From the NCBI RefSeq assembly GCF_024497955.1, contig NZ_JANHKP010000011.1, positions 124,001 through 188,000 of the forward strand: DNA of 64,000 nucleotides, in the 5' to 3' direction. The notes beneath the pieces are model-generated. The model did not search any database, was not told the DNA's origin, and saw only the letters and a list, made by a program, of their open reading frames with translations. Position 1 is the stretch's first letter. Every line of letters starts with the position of its first letter. The position numbers were made by a program, and so were the translations under genes. This document shows, in pieces, positions 44,418-52,934 of the stretch. Source of the stretch: Streptomyces sp. C10-9-1 (GTDB taxonomy: Bacteria > Actinomycetota > Actinomycetes > Streptomycetales > Streptomycetaceae).

Positions 44418-44697
44418 GGGGGCGGGGAGGCCAACGCCCGACCACGCAGTCGCAGCCGGCAGGCGCGCGCTGCCGGGCACCGCGCGTCCGCCTTGGCGAC
44501 CTGTAGCCGAACCGCTGCCTCCTGCGGGAGGGGCTACCTACGCATCCCCCTTACACCACCTATGCGCCCCTGCGGGTTCGGCGCGGACTGCTCTTATGAA
44601 TCCCTCTCGACCGGTATGAGATGTTACCGATTTCGGCCTTGGAAAACCTGGACCCGGGACCGCGTCTAACCCTTCTCCTCAAAGAGGAGGAAAGTGT

Positions 44698-44778
44698 ATG
44701 CATATCCGGCATTTCGGACCAAATGACTCTCAGGAAGGACTTGTTGATCGTCATGAACCGCCCGGAGGAAAACCGTGA
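44698..44778 (+). CDS. Possible 26-residue leader peptide
   Basis: ATG 44698 is preceded by GAGGAGGAAA at ideal distance, the best ribosome site in this neighbourhood, and opens a 26-codon frame (MHIRHFGPNDSQEGLVDRHE then PPGGKP). Its stop is 10 bases before the ATG of the resolvase-like gene. It could be a translated leader coupling to that gene, or the ribosome site may serve a longer in-frame start of the main gene that I have misjudged. Confidence 0.3.
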   Translation: MHIRHFGPNDSQEGLVDRHEPPGGKP

Positions 44779-44788
44779 GAGCATACGG

Positions 44789-45127
44789 ATGGCGATATAT
44801 CTGCGCTGCCATCCCTACGACCGGTGGGAAATGATCAGCCACCGCCACGCCCTGCTTATGTGCGCCCGGGTCATGGGGTTCCCGGAACCGGCTGTTTTCT
44901 TCGACAACGGCCCGTCTTCGAGGGAAACACGACCTTTTCTGGAATGGCTGATCCAGAGGGTCAACCAGGGCGAGTTCAATACCGTCCTGATCCCAGGACC
45001 GTTCGTCTTCTCCATCGACGACCTGGAAGCACGCGCCGTGATCGCCTACCTCCAGGACGCCGGGTGCGTTGTCCTGGAAATGCCTTACCGGTCGACCTGC
45101 GACACACACCAGACGAGGCCGTCATGA
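44789..45127 (+). CDS. Resolvase-N-terminal-like small protein
   Basis: A 112-residue protein MAIYLRCHPYDRWEMISHRH and so on. The pattern IYLRC, then HALLMCARVMGFPEPAVFFDN, SSRETRPFLEWLIQRVNQGE, FNTVLIPGPFVFSIDDLEAR and VIAYLQDAGCVVLEMP follows the serine-recombinase N-terminal fold (beta strand, helix, D-x-G, helix, IP strand). The catalytic serine of the first strand and the usual R residues are absent and there is no DNA-binding tail, so it is not a working recombinase. Streptomycetes carry many such small orphan proteins; role unknown. The ATG has GAGAG eight bases upstream; the frame is open further back (ATG 44621, 44723). The stop overlaps the next gene (ATGA). Confidence 0.6.
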   Translation: MAIYLRCHPYDRWEMISHRHALLMCARVMGFPEPAVFFDNGPSSRETRPFLEWLIQRVNQGEFNTVLIPGPFVFSIDDLEARAVIAYLQDAGCVVLEMPYRSTCDTHQTRPS

Positions 45128-45309
45128 TCCGCTTGAATCCCGCATGGAACGAATGGGTGGGCAAGGACATCACTCTTCCCAACGGAAGGCCTGCAGTCAT
45201 CCGAATGGCTCGTAGAGAAGCAGCGTCGGACACCCTATGGGTCGTCGACGATCGGGGCACCATGCGACAGTTCAGTGCCCGCCGCGTCCTCAGAAATTGG
45301 GCAGTATGA
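45124..45309 (+). CDS. 61-residue conserved-looking small protein
   Basis: MIRLNPAWNEWVGKDITLPN then GRPAVIRMARREAASDTLWV and VDDRGTMRQFSARRVLRNWAV. The ATG overlaps the TGA of the resolvase-like gene, a strong sign of a real coupled gene. The sequence suggests a small beta barrel (SH3- or KOW-like: short strands VGKDITLPNG, AVIRMA, TLWVVDDRG) and is basic at the end. No family recognised. Function unknown, probably linked to its partner. Confidence 0.55.
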   Translation: MIRLNPAWNEWVGKDITLPNGRPAVIRMARREAASDTLWVVDDRGTMRQFSARRVLRNWAV

Positions 45310-45576
45310 GCTGCAAATCCCCCTCCGGAGGACCGGGCGAGCCTCGCCGCCCGCGGCGCGGGCGACAAAAGGAAAGGCCGCTGGCCACGGGCGCTCAATT
45401 CCGAAGAAGCGCACGTCCGCCCGGCACCGCTTATGGCCAGACCACGCTCCCACGCTCCCTGCCGTCGATCGCGGGCGACTGGAGGCGCATTCGGTCGGCG
45501 ACGCCGTTCTGCGTCACCGCCTCGCCCTGGGCTCCGCGACACCGCCCCGCCATCACTCAGACCCTCTTGAGTTCTC

Positions 45577-48228
45577 ATGCACATGCACCCCCCCACGCAT
45601 CCGGCATCACCCCTGGCCGGCCGGCATAGCGACACCCCTGCCGCCGATCCCCCGCTGACCGGCCGTGCGGATGTCATGAGCCGGCTGCAGAGCCTGCTGC
45701 ACACCGACATACACCGCGGTCTGGCCCTCGCCGGCGCCGCTGGCAGCGGGCGCACACGGTTGCTGCGCGAGGCCGCAGCCCTGGCCTCAGCCCGCAGCAT
45801 GCGCCCCCTGACCGTGGCCCCGGACGACACCGCCACCCCGCAGCCCTTGCACGCACTGGCCGTCGCCATGGGCGCCGCCCGCCTGGACGTGCCTGAACGG
45901 CCAGCCCAGGCGGCCGCGATCCTGGCCCGGGAGAACGATCGGCGACCGCTGCTGCTGTGCGTGGACGAGGCACAGCGACTGGACTACGCCTCCCTCGCCG
46001 TGGTGCGGCACCTGCTGCAGAACTCCTCCTGCCGTGCCGTCCTCGCCCTCCCCGAAGGTCCCGGGCACACCGACGCACCCGGCCCGCTCGCCGCCCTGTG
46101 GCACGACGGGCTCGTCGACCGCATCCCCCTCACTCCACTCAGTCACGGCCACATGACGGCCATCTGCAACGGCCTTCTGCCCCAGCCTGTCCACTACGGC
46201 GCCGCCGCGCGCCTGGCGTTCCTCGCCGACGGAAACCTGGTGCACCTGAAGGAACTCGTCGCCGACGCGGCCGAGTCCGGCGCTCTCACCCTGCGCGACG
46301 GGCTCCACCACCTGCGCGAGCACGACGCGCCCGCCCCCCGGGTCCTGCACCTGCTGCGCCCCCGGCTGCACCGCCTGCCCCGCGCGAGCCGCACCGCCCT
46401 GGAATACCTGTGTCTGAGCGGCCCGCTCCCGCTCACCGCGGCACTTCGGCTGGCGCAGGAGGCCGCCTGGGAAGAACTCGAACGCCGCCGCCTCATCCAC
46501 ACACGCCACACCCACCCCACCGGGCACACGCTCGCCCCCGACCCCCTGACCACCCACGCCATCACCCCCCACATGCCCGCGCTGCGCCGGCGCCGACTGC
46601 TCAGCACCCTCCTCGCCCTACTCGACGGCACCCCCGCCACCCACGACGCTCTCCACCTCCAACGCACCACCTGGCACGCCGAACTGGGCACCCCCCTCGG
46701 CGAGGACGAACTCCTGCACGCCGCAACCACCGCATGGTGGTCACTGGACTGGGCAACCGCCCTGCGCCTGGCACGCCACGCCTGGCACACCCACCACTCC
46801 CCCCGCGCAGCACTCCACTACCGCGCCCTGCTCACCCAGCACGGGACGACCAAAGACACCGCCGCCCCGGCGGGCGAACCGGCCCCGCACGACGCCCCTC
46901 CTCCGAGGCAAGTGCGCGGGAAGCCCACACCGGCCACCGACGCGGCCCACCCGCACCTGCCCCACCAGCGGAACCGCCCCCGGGCCACCGCCGCCCCCCG
47001 CCCCACGCCCTCGGCGGAGAAGCTCCTGGACAACGGGGCCTGCCGCGCCGCGCTCGCCGCCGCACAACTGCACCTCGACGACCCCGACCCCGCACGAGTG
47101 GCCGCCGCAGGCCCGACGGCACTGCGAGCACTGCTGCTGATGGGACGCCCCCAGGACTGCCTGGCCCTCGCACCACGCCTACACCAGGCCACCGGCAAGG
47201 CCCGGAGCAACGCCCCGGCCAGCCCGGGCACCCTGCTGATCCCCGCATACCTGGCCCTCGCCCGCGCACAGACAGGACAGCCCACCCAGGCGATCGAATC
47301 CCTCAGGGCGTACATCCGCGACGCCGCGGCGGCGAACAACCCCGCCCTGGTCAGCCACACCGGCATCCTGCTCGCGGGCCTCCTCGCCGAGTACGGCTCC
47401 CTGGCCGAAGCACACCACATCTACCGCACAGCCCACCTCAGCCCCGCACACGCCCACACCATCCGCCTCGCCCGCGCCGGAGCCCTGGAAACCGCCACCC
47501 GCCTCGGCTCCCCCGAAGCCGTCCGCACCGCCGCACACGGCCTGACTCCCGCCGCCCTGCGCACCTACGCCAGCGACACCACCGTGCTGTCACACGCCGC
47601 ACACGAAGCCTTCCTCGGGCGCCGACAGCACGCAGCGACCCTCCTGGCCAAGGCCGCCGGACACGCCGCACACCACGACGCCCTCGGACAACTGGCCCGC
47701 ATCGTCCACGAACTCACCCGCATCGGCCACTTCGACACCGCAGCACAACTGTGCGGCCCCTGGACTCACCGCCTTCAAGGAACCCTCGACCGCCTGCGCA
47801 CCGACTTCGCCCGCGCAGCCGCAGCCGGCTGCCCGGACGCCACAACCCAATCAGCCGAACGCTTCGAAAACGCTGGAACACCGCTGTACGCCGCAGAAGC
47901 CTGGGCCGTGACCTGGCGCCTGCACACACACGCAGGCCACACCCGCCACGCCACGGCAGCTGCCCGACAAGGCACAGCAGCCCGCCAAGCACACGAAGGC
48001 AACACCACCCACCTCCTCGACACCATGACCACGGCGGAACCACTCAGCCCCCGCGAACGAGAAGTCGCTCTCCTCGCCGCCGCCGGCCACAGCACCCCAG
48101 AAATCGCCCGACGACTCACCCTCTCCCCCCGCACCATCGACCGCCACCTCTCCAACACCTACCAAAAACTCGGCATCACCACCCGCAAAGCACTCCCCCA
48201 AGCCCTCCACTCCCCAACCACCTCCTGA
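45577..48228 (+). CDS. LuxR-family (LAL-type) regulator with altered Walker A
   Basis: An 883-residue protein with the layout of LAL regulators: N-terminal ATPase module (residues 27-300), TPR-like helical middle (about 440-800) and a C-terminal LuxR helix-turn-helix (LSPREREVALLAAAGHSTPE then LTLSPRTIDRHLSNTYQKLG, about 823-878). The Walker A sequence is GAAGSGRT (53-60): the essential lysine is arginine (Arg59). Walker B is LLLCVDEAQ (Asp130, Glu131). Lys to Arg normally abolishes ATP hydrolysis, so this protein may bind without switching. A Pro/His-rich insert lies near residue 420. Start ATG 45577 or 45583; no clear ribosome site. Ala/His/Leu-rich throughout, with GC far above that of the neighbouring phosphorelay genes. 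Confidence 0.85.
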   Translation: MHMHPPTHPASPLAGRHSDTPAADPPLTGRADVMSRLQSLLHTDIHRGLALAGAAGSGRTRLLREAAALASARSMRPLTVAPDDTATPQPLHALAVAMGAARLDVPERPAQAAAILARENDRRPLLLCVDEAQRLDYASLAVVRHLLQNSSCRAVLALPEGPGHTDAPGPLAALWHDGLVDRIPLTPLSHGHMTAICNGLLPQPVHYGAAARLAFLADGNLVHLKELVADAAESGALTLRDGLHHLREHDAPAPRVLHLLRPRLHRLPRASRTALEYLCLSGPLPLTAALRLAQEAAWEELERRRLIHTRHTHPTGHTLAPDPLTTHAITPHMPALRRRRLLSTLLALLDGTPATHDALHLQRTTWHAELGTPLGEDELLHAATTAWWSLDWATALRLARHAWHTHHSPRAALHYRALLTQHGTTKDTAAPAGEPAPHDAPPPRQVRGKPTPATDAAHPHLPHQRNRPRATAAPRPTPSAEKLLDNGACRAALAAAQLHLDDPDPARVAAAGPTALRALLLMGRPQDCLALAPRLHQATGKARSNAPASPGTLLIPAYLALARAQTGQPTQAIESLRAYIRDAAAANNPALVSHTGILLAGLLAEYGSLAEAHHIYRTAHLSPAHAHTIRLARAGALETATRLGSPEAVRTAAHGLTPAALRTYASDTTVLSHAAHEAFLGRRQHAATLLAKAAGHAAHHDALGQLARIVHELTRIGHFDTAAQLCGPWTHRLQGTLDRLRTDFARAAAAGCPDATTQSAERFENAGTPLYAAEAWAVTWRLHTHAGHTRHATAAARQGTAARQAHEGNTTHLLDTMTTAEPLSPREREVALLAAAGHSTPEIARRLTLSPRTIDRHLSNTYQKLGITTRKALPQALHSPTTS

Positions 48229-48347
48229 CCCCACCACCCCAAGCCCGCAGACGCGCTGCGGCGCGTCGGCGACGCACTCGCCGATCGCCGTGATCGAGGC
48301 AGCGCCTGACAGAACGGCAGCAGCCGCAGAGGCAAGGAGGGCCGTTC
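48229..48347. other. Short non-coding stretch
   Basis: Follows the LAL gene. Nothing beyond a possible terminator-like CGCGCTGCGGCGCG. Confidence 0.25.
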
Positions 48348-48476
48348 ATGGATGACGGATGCCGCGACGGGCCCGCGGGCCAGGAACCGTGGCCGGATAT
48401 CGCCGCAGGTCAGCGGCTGTCGCCAGCGAGTCTGGGCCGGAGGCTTCCTCCAGTCGCCGGAGGCATGACGGCATGA
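48348..48476 (+). CDS. Possible 42-residue protein with strong ribosome site
   Basis: AAGGAGG at 48334-48340 is followed seven bases later by ATG, opening MDDGCRDGPAGQEPWPDIAA then GQRLSPASLGRRLPPVAGGM and TA. The peptide is not recognised and is in decayed surroundings, so it may be the start of a lost gene. 48477-48599 shows nothing. Confidence 0.25.
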   Translation: MDDGCRDGPAGQEPWPDIAAGQRLSPASLGRRLPPVAGGMTA

Positions 48477-48599
48477 AGGAAGGCGGGTGCGCAGGCATGG
48501 ACCCGCTTGGTGCTCATACGGACACGCCACCCACATGACCACCAGTGGCCATGCCTGTTCTGCGTCCAGGGGCGCTTCCGGCAGAAGACGACAAGCCAT

Positions 48600-48850
48600 C
48601 ACATCCGTTTCTCAGCAGGGGAGCCACCCACCTCGGCACTTCTCAAAGACCCTGATGCCAACCCGGCCAAGTCCGCCGCCGCCGGTCAGTACCAGGCCGC
48701 CGAGAAGCTGTTGGTCTCCGATGTGCCCGTCATCCCGCTCTGATACCAGAACGGCACAGTCGGTTGGTCCTCCGGTGGCGACAACGTCAGGCTCAATCCA
48801 CTCAGCGTCCCCGTCCACACCCAGATCACCAAGAAGCAGGCCGTCGGAAC
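48600..48850 (+). pseudogene. Remnant of an oligopeptide-binding protein (C-terminus)
   Basis: Plus-strand frame reads LKDPDANPAKSAAAGQYQAA then EKLLVSDVPVIPL, TGA at 48741-48743, and continues YQNGTVGWSSGGDNVRLNPL then SVPVHTQITKKQ. This is the C-terminal end of a DppA/OppA-type substrate-binding protein (usually VIPLWYQN), with the tryptophan codon changed to TGA. Start and most of the gene are gone. Confidence 0.75.
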
Positions 48851-48879
48851 GTCTGCTTCCGTTCCTCACATCGCCCCGG

Positions 48880-49501
48880 GAGGGGGCGACGATGGCATCT
48901 GTCCAGCCGACGGGGCTGCTCGAGCCGATCCGGTCCATGCTTCGGTGGATGCCGTGCCGGCGGCAGATGTCGGCGAAGGCAGCCGCGCTGTACCGGACAG
49001 ATTCAACTGATCGTCGCAACGCCTTGATCGGGAGGCGGAGCAAGGTGCGCATGTGGTCGACGATGGGCCAGCCCACCAGGCGGCGTGAGAAGCAGTCGAT
49101 CACCGTCGCCAGATACAGGACCCCGCCGTCGCCCACCGGCATGCAGGTGATGTCCCCGGTCCAGCGTCTTCCGGTGAAGCAGTTCTCGTTTGATGCTCTG
49201 GAAGAACGATCGGGCGAGGGCGTTGTCGTACGTACTGGGTGTTGGCGGACTCGCGGTGAAGTCGAGCCGGAGCAGGTCCGGCACGGGGCTGGCGGACGGC
49301 TCGGGCACGGTGGTGACCTGGCCCTTGCCCAGCGGCAGCCCGGCGATGCCGTACCTGCGCACGACCCGCCCGACGCGCTTGCGGTTCACGCGCTCGCCCG
49401 CCTCGCGGAGCTCGGCGGTGATGCGGGGCTGGCCATCGGTGGCGTCCCACTCGGCATGCACGGGGCGCTTTGAACTCGGGCGAGTAGACCTTCATCACCA
49501 T
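48880..49501 (-). pseudogene. Scrambled IS3-family transposase remnant
   Basis: On the minus strand: MVMKVYSPEFKA (start of an IS3 OrfA) is fused after twelve residues to OrfB sequence DGQPRITAELREAGERVNRK, then TTVPEPSASPVPDLLRLDFT. Next comes TYDNALARSFFQSIKRELLH, which belongs near the OrfB C-terminus, and only then, frameshifted, CMPVGDGGVLYLATVIDCFS and RRLVGWPIVDHMRT from the catalytic core. So segments are deleted and out of order. It lies left of the CdtB-like gene. Confidence 0.75.
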
Positions 49502-49981
49502 GAGAGATCCCTCCTATCCTGGCCCCCTGCGGGGCCGGGCTCAGAGGTGTCCACCACGCGGGGACAGGTCCCCGATCATGTGCCGCAGCGTACGTGCGGC
49601 TCCGACCCATGGACTGGAATCCACGAAACCGCCCCTGCCAGACGATCTACGCCCCCGACTGCTGCTCGCGAGCAGTGCGAGCACCCCACCACAGCCCCGC
49701 ACCAGCCCCCTGACCAGCCACTTCAAGATGGCGGAGCTTCATCACTGCCGCAGTCGATCACTACCGGTCACGCCCCAGCACGCAACCGCCACGCTCGGAC
49801 TCACAACCTGAGAACGCATCGCCATGCCATCGCCGTCCGCTCCCGCACCCGAAGGCCCGGATCGGTCGGCCGGCCACCCGGCACACACTTCCTTCCCTGG
49901 CCCTCTGTCTATGGGCGCGCCATGGTAGCTGCGCAGTGAGGGAACCGGCGGACGGCCTGTTCCTTGAGGGAGCAGACGGGC
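49502..49981. other. No gene recognised
   Basis: 480 bases between the IS3 remnant and the terminator of the CdtB-like gene. No supported coding region. Confidence 0.35.
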
Positions 49982-50015
49982 GGCCCGGGCGCCCCCTCTC
50001 GGGAGCGCCCGGGCC
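49982..50015 (-). terminator. Terminator of the CdtB-like gene
   Basis: GGCCCGGGCGC pairs perfectly with 50005-50015 (11-bp stem, 12-base loop), about 30 bases after the end of the vestigial binding module on the minus strand. Confidence 0.65.
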
Positions 50016-50044
50016 GCCTGCATTGGTTGGTGGTGTCAGTTCCT

Positions 50045-50241
50045 TACACTTGCTCCCACAGCACCCCCAGCATGTTCGGTGGCTCAAATCCGAACGCCGC
50101 CCCATGTCCCGTGATGCAACGGTAGGTCGTCCCGTTGTAGGTCACCGTGTCGCCGACGTAGTACCAGGTTCCTGCCGTCCACGTGCCTCTCGAGTCACCG
50201 GAATCCCCCGAGTCACTGGAGCCACCCGAGCCACCGGAGCT
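50045..50241 (-). pseudogene. Vestigial CBM5/12-like module behind the CdtB-like gene
   Basis: Directly after the TAG of the gene at 50242, the same frame continues SSGGSGGSSDSGDSGDSRGT then WTAGTWYYVGDTVTYNGTTY and RCITGHG, a typical chitin/carbohydrate-binding CBM5/12 start after a Ser/Gly linker. Near 50100 a one-base deletion shifts the frame; the rest AFGFEPPNMLGVLWEQV and a TAA at 50047-50045 follow in the new frame. Thus the ancestral protein had a C-terminal sugar-binding module that is now cut off by one stop and one frameshift. Confidence 0.75.
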
Positions 50242-52431
50242 CTAGTCGAAGGTGAGGCTCCAGCGGTCGATATAGCCCACATCACCTCCGGCGTTGTCCT
50301 CCACCTTCAACCTCCACAGGCCCTCGGCGGATTGGGAGGAGGCGTTCACGGTGTAGGTCTTGAGGAGGTTGACACCGCTGCCGAGGGGGTCTTCCAGGAG
50401 CCATTGCCCGCCCTGGGGGCCGACGAGCCAGATCTTCAGGTCCCCGATGTAGGAGTGCTTGATGTCCACACTGACCTTGAGATTGGACGGGGCGCTGCCG
50501 GAACCGAGACCCGACGCGGCGATCGGGCTCTCCACCGTCGTGTAGTCGGAGATGGTCTTGTTGTCGGTGTTCTCGAAGTCCCCAGCGGTATAGTCCGAGG
50601 AACTGCCGCCGGAGGAGCCGCCGGAGGAGCCTTCGTTGGGGAAGGTGAGGTTCCAGGCGTCGATGTAGCCCTCGTCACCGGTGTAGGTGTCTCGTACGCG
50701 AAGCTGCCACGTACCGTTGGAGGATTCGGAGGAGGCGTTGACCGTGTACGACTTGAACACGTCGTCACCGCTGTCGCCGTTGGGGATGTCCTCCAGGTGA
50801 TAGCTGCTCCCGTCGGGTGCGACGACGTGGAGGTCGAGGTCACCACGGTAGGTGTGCTTGATGTCCACGCCGACTTGGAGGTTGGACGGGGCACTGCCGC
50901 CGATGTCGTTGACAGCGATGGGACTGTGCACCGTGCTGTTGTCGACGATGTTCACATCGGTCGTGCTGCGCTTGGAGATGTGGTGACAGGGGTCCAGACT
51001 GCCAGACGGCATGGGGCAAGAACCACTACCCGAGCCGCCGGACCCGCTGGTCTGAGCGTCCTCCGTACCGGTCGACGGACCGGGGACCGGCACGAAGTCC
51101 CAGACGTAGGGGAGGTCCCCAGTCCTGATCCACCGCTGCTCCGACCTGTCGGGCTGGCACACCTGCCCCCAGGCTTCACCGTCGAGATGCTTCATGCAGG
51201 CGTCCCACGCCAGATTATAGAGCAAATTGGTGTCCTCCTTGTGTACCCATTTCTCGCTTATATCCCCACTGCAGTGGCCGAAATTAGGATCAGGATCATC
51301 GATATCAACGAAGATTTGAACCTGAAACGGTACAGGCTGGCTAGCTGCTTCGATGCACCTTACATGGTCTGGCGTCTCCAGATAGAATCCAAGAGTTGGG
51401 TGCATGCCGAAATTAGTCGCGTTGACGTCGTCACATGGCCTTACCTGGGCGATGTGATCGGAGATTTGCGGGGCGTACGCTAGGCACCGCCTCGGATCGT
51501 CCTCGAGGTGAACCCGGTTCTCGCCTTCGGGTCCGCCGTGGGCCTGCCACAGGAACTCGACGGGGTAGTGGTCGGAACTTGCGCCGTTGAGGCGGCGTCC
51601 GTTCCAACCGATCATGTTCGATCTGTCGTTGGAGACCATGTAGTCCAGTTCGCCGCCACCCTGTTGGGTGCCCTGATAGGATCGGTAGATCTGCGAGCCG
51701 GCGGGGATGGTGAAAAGGTTGACGGGGTTACGGTTGAAGTCGCCGAGGACGGCCCACTGCCCTCCACGACTGCTGACCTCGAACAGCATGTTCTGGGCGT
51801 CGTTGGATCGGTTGTCGCCGTTGGAGCTGGCGTGGAAGCTGTAGAACCAGCTGCCGTCGGAGAGTCGGACGCCGAGTGCTGGGCGCATGCCCCAACTGGT
51901 GTTGTTGGCCTGGCGCGCGGCCACGACTGTGGGAGGGGTTCCTGGGTCTTCGTAGGTGACGATGGCGACGTTGTTTCGGTTGCCGGTGGGGTCGGTGTTC
52001 AGCCAGGTGATGAAGACATCCCGGCCGCGGCTCGCGCTGCCGACACGCCATCTGCGGACTTCGTAGTCGTATGTAGCCTGCCTGCCGTTGACGTTGGTGA
52101 TGGTGCCGGCGCGCAGAACGGCGCCGGGAAGGCTGCTGCGGGGGCCGGCTTCCTGGAGAGCGACCACGTCGTGGGACCGGTAGTTGTGGCCGCCCGTGAG
52201 GAGGCGGGAGACGGTGGTGGTCCATTTGCTGTCGCTGGAGCTGGAGGCGCCCTGCATGTTCCAGGTGGCCGGGCGGTGGTTGCCTGGTGATGCGTGGCTG
52301 GCGGTGGCGGTGGCCAGGACGATGGAAGCGGCAAGGAGTGTGGCGGTGAGGAGGTAGGCGAGCACGGCTCGCAGGGTCATGCGTGCCGGGTGTGGTTGTG
52401 TCACAGGTTGCGGCGGGACTGTGGTCGACAT
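50242..52431 (-). CDS. Secreted CdtB-like nuclease fused to lectin-like and two P domains
   Basis: A 729-residue exported protein. Signal peptide 1-47 (TLLAASIVLATATASHA). Residues 53-296 resemble cytolethal distending toxin B, an endonuclease/exonuclease/phosphatase-fold DNase: ATWNMQGASSSSDSKW, VVALQEAG (Glu93), YSFHASS (His200), VLGDFNRNPVNL (Asp231, Asn233), GGGELDYMVS and SSDHYPVEF (Asp287-His288), so the active-site set looks complete. Residues 305-437 are a cysteine-rich, ricin-like segment (RCLAYAPQ, DVRCIEAASQP, SEKWVHKED, EQRWIRTG). Two P domains follow (about 485-597 and 622-729; GVDIKHTYRGDLDLHVVAPD and SVDIKHSYIGDLKIWLVGPQ) with Gly/Ser linkers. In classical CDT the lectins are separate CdtA/CdtC subunits. 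ATG 52431 follows AGAGGTCACC; ATG 52698 with AGGAGAG is also open and would bury the signal. IS3 remnants lie on both sides. Confidence 0.82.
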   Translation of the reverse strand: MSTTVPPQPVTQPHPARMTLRAVLAYLLTATLLAASIVLATATASHASPGNHRPATWNMQGASSSSDSKWTTTVSRLLTGGHNYRSHDVVALQEAGPRSSLPGAVLRAGTITNVNGRQATYDYEVRRWRVGSASRGRDVFITWLNTDPTGNRNNVAIVTYEDPGTPPTVVAARQANNTSWGMRPALGVRLSDGSWFYSFHASSNGDNRSNDAQNMLFEVSSRGGQWAVLGDFNRNPVNLFTIPAGSQIYRSYQGTQQGGGELDYMVSNDRSNMIGWNGRRLNGASSDHYPVEFLWQAHGGPEGENRVHLEDDPRRCLAYAPQISDHIAQVRPCDDVNATNFGMHPTLGFYLETPDHVRCIEAASQPVPFQVQIFVDIDDPDPNFGHCSGDISEKWVHKEDTNLLYNLAWDACMKHLDGEAWGQVCQPDRSEQRWIRTGDLPYVWDFVPVPGPSTGTEDAQTSGSGGSGSGSCPMPSGSLDPCHHISKRSTTDVNIVDNSTVHSPIAVNDIGGSAPSNLQVGVDIKHTYRGDLDLHVVAPDGSSYHLEDIPNGDSGDDVFKSYTVNASSESSNGTWQLRVRDTYTGDEGYIDAWNLTFPNEGSSGGSSGGSSSDYTAGDFENTDNKTISDYTTVESPIAASGLGSGSAPSNLKVSVDIKHSYIGDLKIWLVGPQGGQWLLEDPLGSGVNLLKTYTVNASSQSAEGLWRLKVEDNAGGDVGYIDRWSLTFD

Positions 52432-52682
52432 GGTGACCTCTGTCTTGGGGGGAGGACCGAGTGTTGGGCCGCGGGGGCCGGGGATGCTGCGACGCGCGGG
52501 TTGAAGCACGTCCCGGAGCGGAACGGCGGTGGGGTTCCCGTTGGGTGCCTGGGTGTGCCTGCCTTCCGATCCGGGGCGGATTGGCGTGCCGCATGTTCCG
52601 TGCCTGCTGGATGTGGTGGGCCGCAGGCGAGGGGTGCCGGTGCCGTGCGGCCGCGTCGGCGGTGCGCGGGGGCGTGGAAGGG

Positions 52683-52934
52683 TCAGGTGCCGTGGCATGG
52701 AGGCTCTCCTGTCAGTGGACCCGCCTTGCGGGCGTCACAGGTGCGTGCCGGACTCGCCGGAGGTCGGTGGGGGACGGCGGTGCGCGGACGGGTGCTGTTG
52801 CCGGGGGTGCCGTGCGGGCAGGCCAACTGGGCGGGAGTCTCGCCCGAGGCGGGTGACGATCGTGGGGGTGGTGCGTCCTGCGCCGGGAACTTGTTCCGGC
52901 TGTTCCCCGGCCGGGAAGTCAAGGGCAAGGACAT
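52683..52934 (-). CDS. Possible 83-residue upstream peptide
   Basis: ATG 52934 follows AAGGAGGCG seven bases upstream, an excellent site, and opens a Pro/Arg-rich frame (MSLPLTSRPGNSRNKFPAQD at the start, GPLTGEPPCHGT at the end). It ends just inside the alternative long start of the CdtB-like gene. It may be a translated leader of that gene. No family is recognisable, and low complexity argues for caution. 52935-53179 shows no other gene. Confidence 0.25.
   Translation of the reverse strand: MSLPLTSRPGNSRNKFPAQDAPPPRSSPASGETPAQLACPHGTPGNSTRPRTAVPHRPPASPARTCDARKAGPLTGEPPCHGT

Noticed and set aside
44789..45127. Active serine recombinase
   Set aside because: The catalytic serine and arginines of the resolvase family are missing and there is no DNA-binding domain.
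45957..48293. Long plus-strand frame inside the second LAL gene
   Set aside because: Arg/Pro-rich shadow of the real frame, which carries Walker B and LuxR motifs.
49936..51483. 515-codon plus-strand frame opposite the CdtB-like gene
   Set aside because: Antisense shadow; the minus strand has clear nuclease and P-domain motifs.
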